NCBI GenBank assembly: GCA_963803845.1
Contig: CAWDNZ010000005.1
Location: forward strand, 1,178,001-1,242,000
Direction: 5' to 3'
DNA length: 64,000 nucleotides
Origin: JABDIY01 sp963803845
GTDB taxonomy: Bacteria > Actinomycetota > Acidimicrobiia > Acidimicrobiales > SZUA-35
In this document: piece by piece, positions 8,557-17,074 of the stretch
Layout: each line of letters begins with the position of its first letter
Position numbering within the stretch: position 1 is the stretch's first letter
Notes under the pieces: generated by a model
What the model saw: the letters and a program-made list of their open reading frames with translations, nothing else
Database searches by the model: none
Told to the model about the DNA's origin: nothing
Translations under genes and position numbers: made by a program

Positions 8557-8575
8557 CCGCTCCGAGTCTAGGGCG
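8557..8575. repeat. 19-bp direct repeat, right copy
   Basis: Exact copy of 7792-7810. It starts 12 bases after the stop of the bracketed gene and lies seven bases from the end of the peptidase gene (stop 8584-8582). Without the bracketed segment, the peptidase and efp would be separated by only about 27 bases. Confidence 0.9.
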
Positions 8576-8581
8576 CAGCGC

Positions 8582-9694
8582 TCAGTGAACAGCCAGTCCT
8601 TTGGGAAAGGTGGTCAGCGGTTCGGATCCGCTTGGGGTAATCATGAGCAAGTCCTCGATGCGCACCCCGCCCACGCCCTCGACATAGGCGCCGGGTTCCA
8701 CGGTGAGTGCCATACCCACTTCGGCTGTGGATTCGGATCGCGGTGAAATGATCGGGTCCTCGTGGATGAAGAGCCCAACGCCGTGGCCAGTGCCGTGGTT
8801 GTAGGTTCCGTCCTGGCCCGTTTCAAGAAGCAGCGACCGGGTGGTGTGATGCAACTCCTTCAGGTCGATACCGGGAGCGAGGGCCGCCACCCCGCCCTCC
8901 TGGGCTCGAGCAACGTTCTGGTACCAGTTCTCCTGCTCGGCGGTGGCCTTACCCCCCACCACCAGCGTTCGAGTCATATCGGAGCCATACCCGTCGACCG
9001 TGGCTCCAAAATCGATCACCACCATGTCACCGTTTTTCATCACTCGGTCAGACGGTCGGGCATGAGGTTTCCCGCCGTTGGGACCGCTGGCCAGGATCGT
9101 CTCGAAACTTGGTCGCTCACTCCCTCGTTCGGCCATCTCCCATTCGAGTTGCCGGGCCGCTCGGATTTCGGAAATGCCGGGGCGAATCCACTCCAACGTT
9201 GCGTGAAGCGCCTCATCGGCAATTAGGCAAGCCGACCGAAGACGTTCGACTTCGGAGGTGTCCTTGATCCGACGCAGTGTTGCGGTGAGGTCTGTTGTAG
9301 GGACCAATTCCGTTACCGCACCACTCTCGGCCAACGCCGCGGTGAGTTTTTCGAGGGCGGACACCGTGATGTGATCTGCCTCGTAGGCCAGTTGGTCGGT
9401 GCTGAGCCGCTGCGAAAGCTGATCAGCAACTCGGTGGCCGGCATCGCTGCCGGTGATCACGACCTCCACGTGGTCCGGCAGCTGTTCACCAGCCTGAACG
9501 GTGTAGCGACTATCGGTGATGAGAACGGTCTCGTCCGTACTGACCAGCACCGAACCGAACGATCCTGTAAATCCGGTGAGCCAGCGAATATTCAACGGAT
9601 CGGTGATCAGGAGCTGCTGGTGTCCCGCGGTAAGCACGGCAGAGCGGAGCCTCATTAGACGATCCGCAAGCGGTGCGAGCGTGAGGAATTTCAT
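8582..9694 (-). CDS. pepQ: Xaa-Pro aminopeptidase/dipeptidase, M24 family
   Basis: A creatinase-fold peptidase that cleaves bonds next to proline. The N-terminal non-catalytic domain covers about residues 1-130. The M24 domain carries the dinuclear metal ligands in VIDFGATVDGYGSDMTRT (two Asp), GTGHGVGLFIHE (His), VEPGAYVEGVGGVRIED (two Glu). At 370 residues it matches the family. Its position between aroB and efp corresponds to pepQ in M. tuberculosis; PepP versus PepQ specificity cannot be settled by eye. Its start overlaps the aroKB stop by four bases. Confidence 0.92.
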   Translation of the reverse strand: MKFLTLAPLADRLMRLRSAVLTAGHQQLLITDPLNIRWLTGFTGSFGSVLVSTDETVLITDSRYTVQAGEQLPDHVEVVITGSDAGHRVADQLSQRLSTDQLAYEADHITVSALEKLTAALAESGAVTELVPTTDLTATLRRIKDTSEVERLRSACLIADEALHATLEWIRPGISEIRAARQLEWEMAERGSERPSFETILASGPNGGKPHARPSDRVMKNGDMVVIDFGATVDGYGSDMTRTLVVGGKATAEQENWYQNVARAQEGGVAALAPGIDLKELHHTTRSLLLETGQDGTYNHGTGHGVGLFIHEDPIISPRSESTAEVGMALTVEPGAYVEGVGGVRIEDLLMITPSGSEPLTTFPKGLAVH

Positions 9695-11226
9695 CGGTCG
9701 TACACCTTGAACGCTTCGGTCAGAAGCGCTTGGTCATCCACCCTCACGCTCTCCACGCCATTGGGCCCATCGAGGACGAACGTCACGCCTTCCACGGCCT
9801 TCTTGTCGCGGCTGAAGAGTTGGATGAGTTCGGCGTGGTTCACCCCTTCGGGCAGAGTTGCTCGAAGTTGGTAGGCGTCCAACACCCGAAAATGCTCTCG
9901 CACGCGTTCGCTGTCGATGCGCCCCAGCAAACGCGCTACCTCGGCGGCGTACGGCAGTCCAATGGCGACGGCCGATCCGTGCCGAAGCGTGTAGCCCGTG
10001 ACCGCTTCGAGTGCGTGGGCCAACGTGTGGCCGTAGTTGAGAATGGCTCGTCGACCACCCTCATGTTCGTCTTCGGCCACCACGTCGGCCTTGAGCCGCA
10101 CGCACGCGGCCACACGGGCCGCAATAGCCAGCTCGTCCAACCGGCCGCCGCCCAAAAAGTGATATTTCGCCAGCTCACCCAGACCCGCTTTGTAATCGGC
10201 CTCCGGCAGCGTTGTTAGTGTCTCGGTGTCGCACAGCACGGCGGTCGGCTGCCAAAACGAACCAACGAGATTCTTGCCCTCGGGCAGATTCACACCGCAC
10301 TTGCCCCCGATCGCAGCATCGATCTGACCCAAAAGTGTTGTGGGGACGTGGACGACCTTCAGGCCGCGGTGGTAGACCGAGGCGACGAACCCGGCAAGGT
10401 CGGTGACCACGCCGCCGCCGACGCCGACCACAACATCGTTTCTCGTCATCCCCCACTGAGACAGTTCACTGCAAATCTGGGCAACGACCCGAAGATCCTT
10501 GGCGGTCTCACCATCGGGGACGTTGAGCACCCGGTGCTCGATGCCCGGGTCAACAGTCCAGGGAAGATGCTCTTGAGTGATCACTGCCACGCGTCGGGCC
10601 GTGGGGGTTATTACCTCGGGCAGGTGATGACGGACACCGTGGCCGATGTGAACGGCATATTCCCTGCCCTCTCCCACCCGCACCGGTTCGTAGAAAACCG
10701 GGCCGGTGACCATGGAATCGATCCCCAGGATCGCAGCCAAATCGTCGACCACGCCCGGCGCCGTTCGCGACGCCACCGGGACCACGTGGTGAGCGACGGC
10801 CTCATACAGATCACCGCGTTCCTCGAGCAATCGGGTGAGAGACCCGAGAGGATCGTCTCCCAGAAGGGGACGGGTGCGGTCAGGCCCTAGCCGTGCCGAA
10901 AGCTCCGCGGGAGACGCCTCGAGATAGACGACGGTTGCGCCGCTAAGTCGAAGGGCATTTCGGTTGACCTCGGAGATCACTGCGCCGCCACCGGTGGCGA
11001 TCACCTTGAGACCATCGCTGGAGAGAGCTTCCAACAGTGCACCGGTTTCGTGGACGCGAAATCCGTCTTCCCCCCCGGTGGCGAAAATCTGAGCAATCGT
11101 GAGGCCGGTGCTTTGCTCGACTAGCCGGTCGAGATCCAAGAAGGGCACGCCGGTCCGGAGCGCCAGTGCCCGCCCCACGGTGGACTTCCCCGATCCCATC
11201 AAACCCACCAAGACAACGCTCTGCAC
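9691..11226 (-). CDS. aroKB: Fused shikimate kinase / 3-dehydroquinate synthase
   Basis: One 511-residue frame carries two enzymes of the shikimate pathway. Residues 1-170 are shikimate kinase: P-loop GLMGSGKSTVG, DLDRLVE, ATGGGAVI, and the lid DRTRPLL. Residues 185-511 are 3-dehydroquinate synthase: GVGGGVVTDLAGFVASVYHRG around the NAD site, PTTLLGQIDAAIGGKCGVN, GELAKY and NYGHTLAHALE with zinc ligands, and RHGSAVAIG. The two activities are not consecutive steps (synthase is step 2, kinase step 5). The start is GTG at 11226. In M. tuberculosis aroK and aroB are separate adjacent genes, so this is a fusion of neighbours. Confidence 0.95.
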   Translation of the reverse strand: MQSVVLVGLMGSGKSTVGRALALRTGVPFLDLDRLVEQSTGLTIAQIFATGGEDGFRVHETGALLEALSSDGLKVIATGGGAVISEVNRNALRLSGATVVYLEASPAELSARLGPDRTRPLLGDDPLGSLTRLLEERGDLYEAVAHHVVPVASRTAPGVVDDLAAILGIDSMVTGPVFYEPVRVGEGREYAVHIGHGVRHHLPEVITPTARRVAVITQEHLPWTVDPGIEHRVLNVPDGETAKDLRVVAQICSELSQWGMTRNDVVVGVGGGVVTDLAGFVASVYHRGLKVVHVPTTLLGQIDAAIGGKCGVNLPEGKNLVGSFWQPTAVLCDTETLTTLPEADYKAGLGELAKYHFLGGGRLDELAIAARVAACVRLKADVVAEDEHEGGRRAILNYGHTLAHALEAVTGYTLRHGSAVAIGLPYAAEVARLLGRIDSERVREHFRVLDAYQLRATLPEGVNHAELIQLFSRDKKAVEGVTFVLDGPNGVESVRVDDQALLTEAFKVYDR

Positions 11227-11295
11227 CGCCCTAGCCTACTCAGTGACCGGCTTCGGACGGGGCTCCGATCCCGCCGCCGGCAATACAGTATCGAA

Positions 11296-12276
11296 ATGGA
11301 TTCGGTACGAATTGGTCTAATCGGGGCAGGCGGAATGGGATCATTCCATGCCCGAACGCTGGCGAACATGCCCGGTGTGGCGATTTCGGTTGTGGCGGAC
11401 CCGGTGGGTGACGTTGCGGAAACGCTTGCCGCGGAGCTCGATGCAGTGGGGATGCGAGACCCGATGATGCTGGCGACAGCGGGCGGGGTAGACGGGCTTG
11501 TGATCGCATCACCGGATGAAACCCATGCGGAGTTGGCGCTGGCGGCAATCGAGCTAGGAACGCCGGTGCTCTGTGAAAAGCCACTGGCCACCACCATGAC
11601 CGACTGTCTAGGAATCATCCAGGCTGAGGCGGCAACTGGTTCAAGACTTCTTCAACTCGGCTTCATGCGCGAATATGACCTCGCCCACCGCCAGCTCCAG
11701 GAATCGTTGGCCGATTTGGGCCGGATCCACAGCATGCGCTGCGTGCATGTCAACACCCACTCCGAAACACGCTCTCCTGCTGCGATCGTCAACCAATCTG
11801 CGGTCCATGATTTCCACACGATCCGGTTCCTGAGCGATGCCGAAATCGTTGCGGTCTACGCCCATGTCACCCATCGGGATTCCGGCGGAATCCGGCATCT
11901 TCTCGTCGTCTGCACGCTCAGCTCGGGAGCCCACGCCACCGTCGAGTTCGACGACAGCGGATACGCCTACGACGTCACGGTGGAAGTAACGGCGGAGAGG
12001 GGGTCGGTTTTGACCGGGTCTCAGGTGCGTGCGGTCCACCGCTCAGACGGACAGACTCACGTAAACGTCGGCATGGACTGGTTCGGCCGCTTCGCCGACG
12101 CCTATCGGCTACAGAACGAGGCATGGGTGGGGTCGCTTCGGTCGGGTCGAACCGTGGGGCCAAGCGCATGGGACGGTCTCGCTGGCAACGCCGTGGTGGA
12201 CGCCGTGTTCGAATCATTGGAAAGCGGCGAAACCGCCACGGTCACCCTCCCGGACCGCCCCAGCATCTACGCCTGA
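11296..12276 (+). CDS. Gfo/Idh/MocA-family NAD(P)-dependent oxidoreductase
   Basis: Probable sugar or cyclitol dehydrogenase (326 residues). The Rossmann fold starts RIGLIGAGGMGSFHARTL; VIASPDETHAELALAA and CEKPLATT (the family EKP motif with the catalytic Lys) follow, and VHDFHTIRFL supplies the active-site His. The C-terminal domain ends DRPSIYA. Myo-inositol 2-dehydrogenase-like proteins are the closest match I recognise; substrate unknown. It is divergent from aroKB, and its 3' end overlaps the convergent CoA-transferase gene by ten bases. Confidence 0.87.
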   Translation: MDSVRIGLIGAGGMGSFHARTLANMPGVAISVVADPVGDVAETLAAELDAVGMRDPMMLATAGGVDGLVIASPDETHAELALAAIELGTPVLCEKPLATTMTDCLGIIQAEAATGSRLLQLGFMREYDLAHRQLQESLADLGRIHSMRCVHVNTHSETRSPAAIVNQSAVHDFHTIRFLSDAEIVAVYAHVTHRDSGGIRHLLVVCTLSSGAHATVEFDDSGYAYDVTVEVTAERGSVLTGSQVRAVHRSDGQTHVNVGMDWFGRFADAYRLQNEAWVGSLRSGRTVGPSAWDGLAGNAVVDAVFESLESGETATVTLPDRPSIYA

Positions 12277-13370
12277 CCGGGCGGGGCCAGATCCGGAGCG
12301 GGGCGCCGATCGATCGTCACTGGTTGCCCGTCGAAAGTGGCGGGATATCGCACCTGCAGGAATGTGCCAGTGCCCGGATCATCTACTGGAACATAGGTTC
12401 TGTTGTGGTGGACCTGGGGATCGGCGATATGACCGGAGAAGTCCTTCACAGCCGTGCAGGGAACGTCCTCGGCAGTGAAACGCTCGGCCCAAACCTCTGC
12501 GGATGCGGTAAGCAGTGCCGGTTCTACGAGTTCGAGCATTTGGGGCCAGATGGCTTCGGAACCGGCCGCCTTCATTCGATCCCATTGGTGGCTCTCACCG
12601 ATCGCGGCAAGCACTCCACGGAGCTGTCGACCCGTTACCGGTACCACCGTGATCCAGCCCTCACCGGTGGTAAAGGTGGTCCGCCCAGCCGCGGATTCTC
12701 CCGGATAGGGATCCACCGGATGCTCCGGAATGCGGTACCCCGGGCTGATATCGCTGTAGAAATAGGCGTTGGCGTCCAACATGGCCACATCGCAGATCAT
12801 TCCTTTGCCCGTTCGGGCCCGTTCCAACAATGCGGCGGTGGCGGTTTGGGCAGCCGTCATCGCGGTCACTTTGTCCGCCACGTTGGAGTTCATCACCACG
12901 GGGCCCCGGCCGTCGCCTCTCCCGGACAGCATCGCGCCGGATTCGGCGTGGATAACTCCGTCATAGGCGGGGTTCGTGGCCTTTGGACCGGTCTGGCCGT
13001 ACCCCGAGACCCGAACCCAAATCAAGTTGGGAAAGGCACGTTCCACCGCCTCGGCGGTCAAACCCATGGACTCGGCTACCCCGGGCCTCCAGTTGGTGAG
13101 AAAGATGTCAGCGTCCGCCAGTAGGTGTTGGAGATGAGCGAAACCGTCGGGGCTCTTGAGATCCAGCGCTACACCAGCTTTGTTCTGGTTGCATCCTCGA
13201 AACACCAGGGATGAGTTGCCATAGAGGTTGCCGAGGCGGCGGTAGGGCTCACCTCGGGGCGGCTCCACCTTCGTCACCTCTGCGCCAAGGTCAGCCAGGA
13301 TCATCGTTGCGAACGGGCCCGAGATGAAGGCGGCCGCCTCAACGACTTTGATGCCAGCTAGTGGCCTCAC
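12267..13370 (-). CDS. CaiB/BaiF-family (class III) CoA-transferase
   Basis: Moves CoA between carboxylic acids through an aspartyl-CoA anhydride. The 367 residues show PLAGIKVVEAAAFISGPFAT at the N-terminus, LADLGAEVTKVEPP, the nucleotide-binding GCNQNKAGVALDLKSPDG, and DVAMLDANAYF with the likely nucleophilic Asp. The start overlaps the end of the acyl-CoA dehydrogenase gene by four bases, so the pair probably acts in one catabolic route of unknown substrate. Confidence 0.9.
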   Translation of the reverse strand: MRPLAGIKVVEAAAFISGPFATMILADLGAEVTKVEPPRGEPYRRLGNLYGNSSLVFRGCNQNKAGVALDLKSPDGFAHLQHLLADADIFLTNWRPGVAESMGLTAEAVERAFPNLIWVRVSGYGQTGPKATNPAYDGVIHAESGAMLSGRGDGRGPVVMNSNVADKVTAMTAAQTATAALLERARTGKGMICDVAMLDANAYFYSDISPGYRIPEHPVDPYPGESAAGRTTFTTGEGWITVVPVTGRQLRGVLAAIGESHQWDRMKAAGSEAIWPQMLELVEPALLTASAEVWAERFTAEDVPCTAVKDFSGHIADPQVHHNRTYVPVDDPGTGTFLQVRYPATFDGQPVTIDRRPAPDLAPPGQA

Positions 13371-14479
13371 CGGGGCAGACCCAGGACGCGGTCACCGATG
13401 ATGTTGCGCATGATGTCCGAAGTGCCTCCCATGATCGTGTACGACGGTGCGTACACGATGTTGAGCGACCACGGGGTGTCGAGCATCGCCTCGGCACCCA
13501 GAACCCGGCCGGCGAAATCTGCCACTCGTTGCTCGTGCTCGGTACAGAAGGTCTTGGTGGCGGCGCTGAAACCGCGGGGCGCCTGTTTGAGGACCTCTCG
13601 GTACACCAACAGTCGCCCAATGCGGTAACCGATCTCCAGCGATGCGACCTCGTCTCGGACCAAGGGGTCATGCGTGTCTGCCAACGACTTCGCCTTCTCG
13701 AAAACCATGCGGTTGGAAACAAGGCGGTCGATTCCTCCTCGTTCGTGCTCGAGCTGCACCATGGTCTGTTTGAACGCATTCCCTTCGACGCCTACCAGAT
13801 TTGCCGCCGGCACCCGAACATCGGTGAAGAACACCTCACAGAAGTGCGAGTTCCGAACGGCATCCTTGATCGGGCGGACTTCGATACCGGGCGTGTCCAT
13901 GGGGACGATCACCTCACTGATTCCACGGTGCGGCGGTCCGTCAGCTGAGGTTCGACAGATCAAGTAGCAGTAGTCGGCGAGGGCTGCGTAGGACGTCCAG
14001 ATCTTCTGTCCGTTGATGACAAATTCATCGCCGCGGCGCACTGCGCTGGTCTTCAGCGACGCAAGATCGGACCCCGAATCCGGTTCGCTCATCCCGATGC
14101 ACCAGGTGGTGTTGCCCGAGAGCATGCCAGGGAGATACTCCGCCTGCTGGTCGGCCGTCCCATAGGCGATGAGCGTTGGTCCCATCTGGCGGTCGGCAAA
14201 CCAGCTGCCGCCAATCGGCGCCCCGATGGAAATCATCTCCTCTGCCATGATCACCCGCTCGATCGGCGGCCGCCCCCCGCCCCCGAACTCGGTGGGCCAG
14301 GTCATGCCGATGAATCCTTCCTCCGCCAAGACTTTGGAGAAGGCCGGCACGTGGCTGTTCAACCAGCAATCGAAGTGGACCCCATGGTCGGCAACACCCT
14401 GTTCCGCAACCCGGCGTGCTCTGGTGCGGAGAGCGACCAGCTCGGGGCTGAAACCAAAATCAAGACCGGTAGACACCAA
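13367..14479 (-). CDS. Acyl-CoA dehydrogenase
   Basis: FAD-dependent alpha,beta-dehydrogenation of an acyl-CoA. The 370 residues contain GFIGMTWPTEFGGGG, the signature CIGMSEPDSGSDLASLKT, NGQKIWTSYA and a C-terminal GGTSDIMRNIIGDRVLGL. At the place where medium-chain enzymes have the catalytic Glu (YEGT), the sequence reads GGT, as in several bacterial FadE-like groups, so chain-length class is uncertain. Start is TTG 14479 or GTG 14476; neither has a strong ribosome site. The gene is 35 bases downstream of the prepilin peptidase gene. Confidence 0.9.
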   Translation of the reverse strand: MVSTGLDFGFSPELVALRTRARRVAEQGVADHGVHFDCWLNSHVPAFSKVLAEEGFIGMTWPTEFGGGGRPPIERVIMAEEMISIGAPIGGSWFADRQMGPTLIAYGTADQQAEYLPGMLSGNTTWCIGMSEPDSGSDLASLKTSAVRRGDEFVINGQKIWTSYAALADYCYLICRTSADGPPHRGISEVIVPMDTPGIEVRPIKDAVRNSHFCEVFFTDVRVPAANLVGVEGNAFKQTMVQLEHERGGIDRLVSNRMVFEKAKSLADTHDPLVRDEVASLEIGYRIGRLLVYREVLKQAPRGFSAATKTFCTEHEQRVADFAGRVLGAEAMLDTPWSLNIVYAPSYTIMGGTSDIMRNIIGDRVLGLPR

Positions 14480-14514
14480 TCGGAGCCTAATGGACAGGCG
14501 GGATCCTGCTGGGG

Positions 14515-15258
14515 TCAGACTCCCGCGGGGGTGGTGACGGCGATCATGGCAACGGCGCCCAAGACCATGAAGGGTCCAAAAGGCACTTCCGCCTTGCGGC
14601 TGCGTTGGGCGATCATCCCGATCACCGCACCGCTCAACAGGCCGATCAAGATGGCCGTCATCGTGATCTGAACTCCCCGAAACGAATCGTCAGCCAGCCA
14701 CCCCAGGAAAAGGCCAAGGCTGGGTGCCAGTTTTACGTCGCCCAAACCCATTCCGGGCGGGTAGATCCGATTGGCCAGGAAGAAGAAGACGAAATACAGA
14801 CCGCCCGCCCACAATGCGGGGGCGATGCCGGCCTCGAAGTCATTGGGACCGCTGAGTGCCAACACCACGAAAAGTCCAAAGAACAACGCGGGAAAGGTGA
14901 AGATGTCGAGCAGTAGCTTGTGCTCGAGGTCCACGACGCTCATGACCGCAAGCATGGCGAAGAAGATGAGGTAGGGCACAAGTTGCCAAGACCAACCGAA
15001 GGTCCACCCCGCAATCGCAAAAAGAACGCCGGCCCCGAGATCGACAATCGGATATCGCCAGGAGCGATGGCCGTTGGGACAACGAGCGAACCACGATGCC
15101 ACCGGCACCGGGAACGGGACCGGCAATCGTCGGGAGCACCGTGGACAGCGAAGGAACGGCTCTGGGGTCTCCCGATCCACGCTGCGGTCGACGAGCACAC
15201 CCAGAAGCGGCCCAAGCAAGGGTCCGAGGAGAAAACAGATCGCCGCAGGAAGCGGCAT
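14515..15258 (-). CDS. Type IV prepilin leader peptidase (A24 family)
   Basis: Membrane aspartic peptidase that cleaves and may methylate type IV pilin-like precursors. The 247 residues are mostly hydrophobic, with an N-terminal cytoplasmic loop bearing cysteines (RCPRCSRRL...ARCPNGH) and the two catalytic Asp motifs: VVDLEHKLLLD and GLGDVKLAPSLGLFLGW. A homologue occupies the same place after aroE in M. tuberculosis (Rv2551c). No pilin or pilus-assembly genes are in the window. Confidence 0.9.
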   Translation of the reverse strand: MPLPAAICFLLGPLLGPLLGVLVDRSVDRETPEPFLRCPRCSRRLPVPFPVPVASWFARCPNGHRSWRYPIVDLGAGVLFAIAGWTFGWSWQLVPYLIFFAMLAVMSVVDLEHKLLLDIFTFPALFFGLFVVLALSGPNDFEAGIAPALWAGGLYFVFFFLANRIYPPGMGLGDVKLAPSLGLFLGWLADDSFRGVQITMTAILIGLLSGAVIGMIAQRSRKAEVPFGPFMVLGAVAMIAVTTPAGV

Positions 15259-15261
15259 GAG

Positions 15262-16236
15262 CTAGGTCTCGCTTTGCAGGTATTTCATCAACAGGCTGGC
15301 CTCGTCGTCAGCGGCAGCTGAACCGTCGGCGTTCACGTTGGTAGCCGGAGGGGGCGGCGGCGGCGGGGGCGCGCTGGCCGAAAGACCGGAGAGGAGTGAC
15401 GCATCGTCAACCGATTCACCGAATTGGCGAATCTCTTCGGGAGACGGTGGTGCTGGTGGGGGCGTAGGTGGGATTAGTGCCGCCGGGATCTCATTCCTGA
15501 CCTCGGACTCGAATTGCGGCAGCGGAACCACATTGGAAGGCATTTCCCTTGAATCTTCGTCCGGAGCGCTTTCGGTCAAGAAGGCCGCGGTCAGCGAGTC
15601 CTCGGTGATGCTGGCTCGCGCTGCGGGGGCATCGACGGAGGCCTCGGCGAGCGCCGTTTCGTCGTGCTCGGATTGCTCTCCCAGTCGAAGGGTCGGTTCT
15701 TCGATGGTGACGAGACCCCGCTCGATAACGCTCTTGATTCGACGGCACCCCTTGAGTTCACCGACACCGATGCGGTTGAACGTTTTCGACACGGTCCGGC
15801 CCTCGCCGATTGCCACCACCGTCTCCCATTCGTGGCCGGTCAGCATGACCTGATCGCTTGGGAGCGTTCGATTTATGGTGAGGAAGTGATCGGGCGACTT
15901 GATGACCGTCTCGATCGATTGCCACTCCGCCAGCAACTCGTTGCCGCGTTCCACCAGTGGCGCGACCTCCACCGGGTCTGAGGGAGTCGGTGCGATGTCA
16001 TCGCCGACGAAGGAGAAGTTGCCGCTCTCGAACCGCAGCAGCTCGAACATCACGTCTTCCCAGTCGCCTGTGGACGTGACGTTGGAGGCCTCGGCTTGAA
16101 CGAGCTTTCCGTCGTCGACCCACAGCGAGCCTGTGCCACGATCACCGCTTATTCGAAGGTGTCCGCTCTTGTGCGTGCCGGCCAAAAGGTTCAACACTTC
16201 ATCGAGTGTGAAGTTGTCGAGTGATCCCTGAAGCAT
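15262..16236 (-). CDS. DUF4388-domain protein with proline-rich tail
   Basis: Residues 1-100 match a DUF4388 (PATAN-type) domain: GSLDNFTLDEVLNLLAGTHK, SGHLRISGDRGTGSLWVDDG, LVQAEASN. The middle (about 125-205) is helical; the last 100 residues are low-complexity with PPTPPPAPPSP and APPPPPPPPATN, ending in a short helix MKYLQSET. DUF4388 proteins are linked to signalling, motility and polarity systems. Neighbours are prepilin peptidase (3-base gap) and aroE (4-base gap), suggesting a pilus-linked role (inference). Consecutive prolines make it a natural EF-P client. Confidence 0.75.
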   Translation of the reverse strand: MLQGSLDNFTLDEVLNLLAGTHKSGHLRISGDRGTGSLWVDDGKLVQAEASNVTSTGDWEDVMFELLRFESGNFSFVGDDIAPTPSDPVEVAPLVERGNELLAEWQSIETVIKSPDHFLTINRTLPSDQVMLTGHEWETVVAIGEGRTVSKTFNRIGVGELKGCRRIKSVIERGLVTIEEPTLRLGEQSEHDETALAEASVDAPAARASITEDSLTAAFLTESAPDEDSREMPSNVVPLPQFESEVRNEIPAALIPPTPPPAPPSPEEIRQFGESVDDASLLSGLSASAPPPPPPPPATNVNADGSAAADDEASLLMKYLQSET

Positions 16237-16240
16237 TTTC

Positions 16241-17074
16241 TTACTTTCGTTTGGTTATCGCCTGACTCATAACATCCAGTGGCGCCGGTTCCCCGGTCCA
16301 ATGCGTGAATTGTTGAGCAGCTTGGTGAACAAGCATTCCAACGCCGCCAATAACGGTAGCTCCTCGCTGACCAGCTGCCAGCATCAACGGAGTTTCCCGT
16401 GGTTCGTAGACGATGTCATGCACGATGTGATCCTTGCGTATCAAGTCGGCCGGAAGGGGGATGCCTTGAGGATTTGGACCGTCATGCATCCCTACGGGAG
16501 TGGCGTTGATGATGAGACTGGACGCCTCTACCTGGTCAATGGGTCCTGCCATCGCCAGTTTTGCGACCGATGCCGCCGCCTGGGCGGACTCCGATCTTCT
16601 GGCCCAAACGTGGATCCCAGCGGCTCCGGCCCGCCCCAAGGCTTCGATTATTGCCACTGCAGCCCCGCCCGCTCCCAGAACCGAAACTGTCCGACCAGCC
16701 ACCGATGATCCGGTTGCCGCCGCGAAAGAGGCGACGTAGCCGTCGCCGTCGGTGTTATCGCCGGCCAGTTCGCCATCAGACCAATACACACAATTGCAGG
16801 CTCCGAGGGCCTGTACCGATGCCGATGGCCGGTCCACCGCTTTCGCCACGTCCTGCTTGTGCGGCATCGTAACGCTGAGTCCGCCGATGCCAAGGGTCCG
16901 CATGGCAGCGACCGCAGCAGCACCACAACCGGGCGCCACCTCATAGGCGAGATAGATCCAATCCACGCCAGCCGCAGCGAATGCGGCGTTGTGAATCACC
17001 GGTGAGAGTGAATGGCGGACAGGTGACCCGATGACGGCCGCCACGCGGGTGGCCCCGGTAGGGGCGATCAGCAC
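16241..17074 (-). CDS. aroE: Shikimate dehydrogenase
   Basis: NADPH reduction of 3-dehydroshikimate. The 277-residue frame from GTG 17074 (overlapping the mltG stop) has IGSPVRHSLSPVIHNAAF (shikimate site), SVTMPHKQDV with the catalytic Lys, GDNTDGDGYV with the catalytic Asp, the NADP loop LGAGGAAVAI and INATPVGMHDGPNP. A longer upstream frame exists but lies inside mltG and lacks family similarity, so GTG 17074 is preferred. Confidence 0.94.
   Translation of the reverse strand: MLIAPTGATRVAAVIGSPVRHSLSPVIHNAAFAAAGVDWIYLAYEVAPGCGAAAVAAMRTLGIGGLSVTMPHKQDVAKAVDRPSASVQALGACNCVYWSDGELAGDNTDGDGYVASFAAATGSSVAGRTVSVLGAGGAAVAIIEALGRAGAAGIHVWARRSESAQAAASVAKLAMAGPIDQVEASSLIINATPVGMHDGPNPQGIPLPADLIRKDHIVHDIVYEPRETPLMLAAGQRGATVIGGVGMLVHQAAQQFTHWTGEPAPLDVMSQAITKRK

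Noticed and set aside
8545..8746. Continuation of the plus-strand frame into the peptidase gene
   Set aside because: After the frameshift the coding signal moves to another frame and stops at 8544; the remainder is antisense to conserved M24 sequence.
15338..15470. GC-rich run of GGC/GGG triplets that looks like a repeat or structured element
   Set aside because: It is the complement of the polyproline tail of the DUF4388 protein, so ordinary low-complexity coding sequence.
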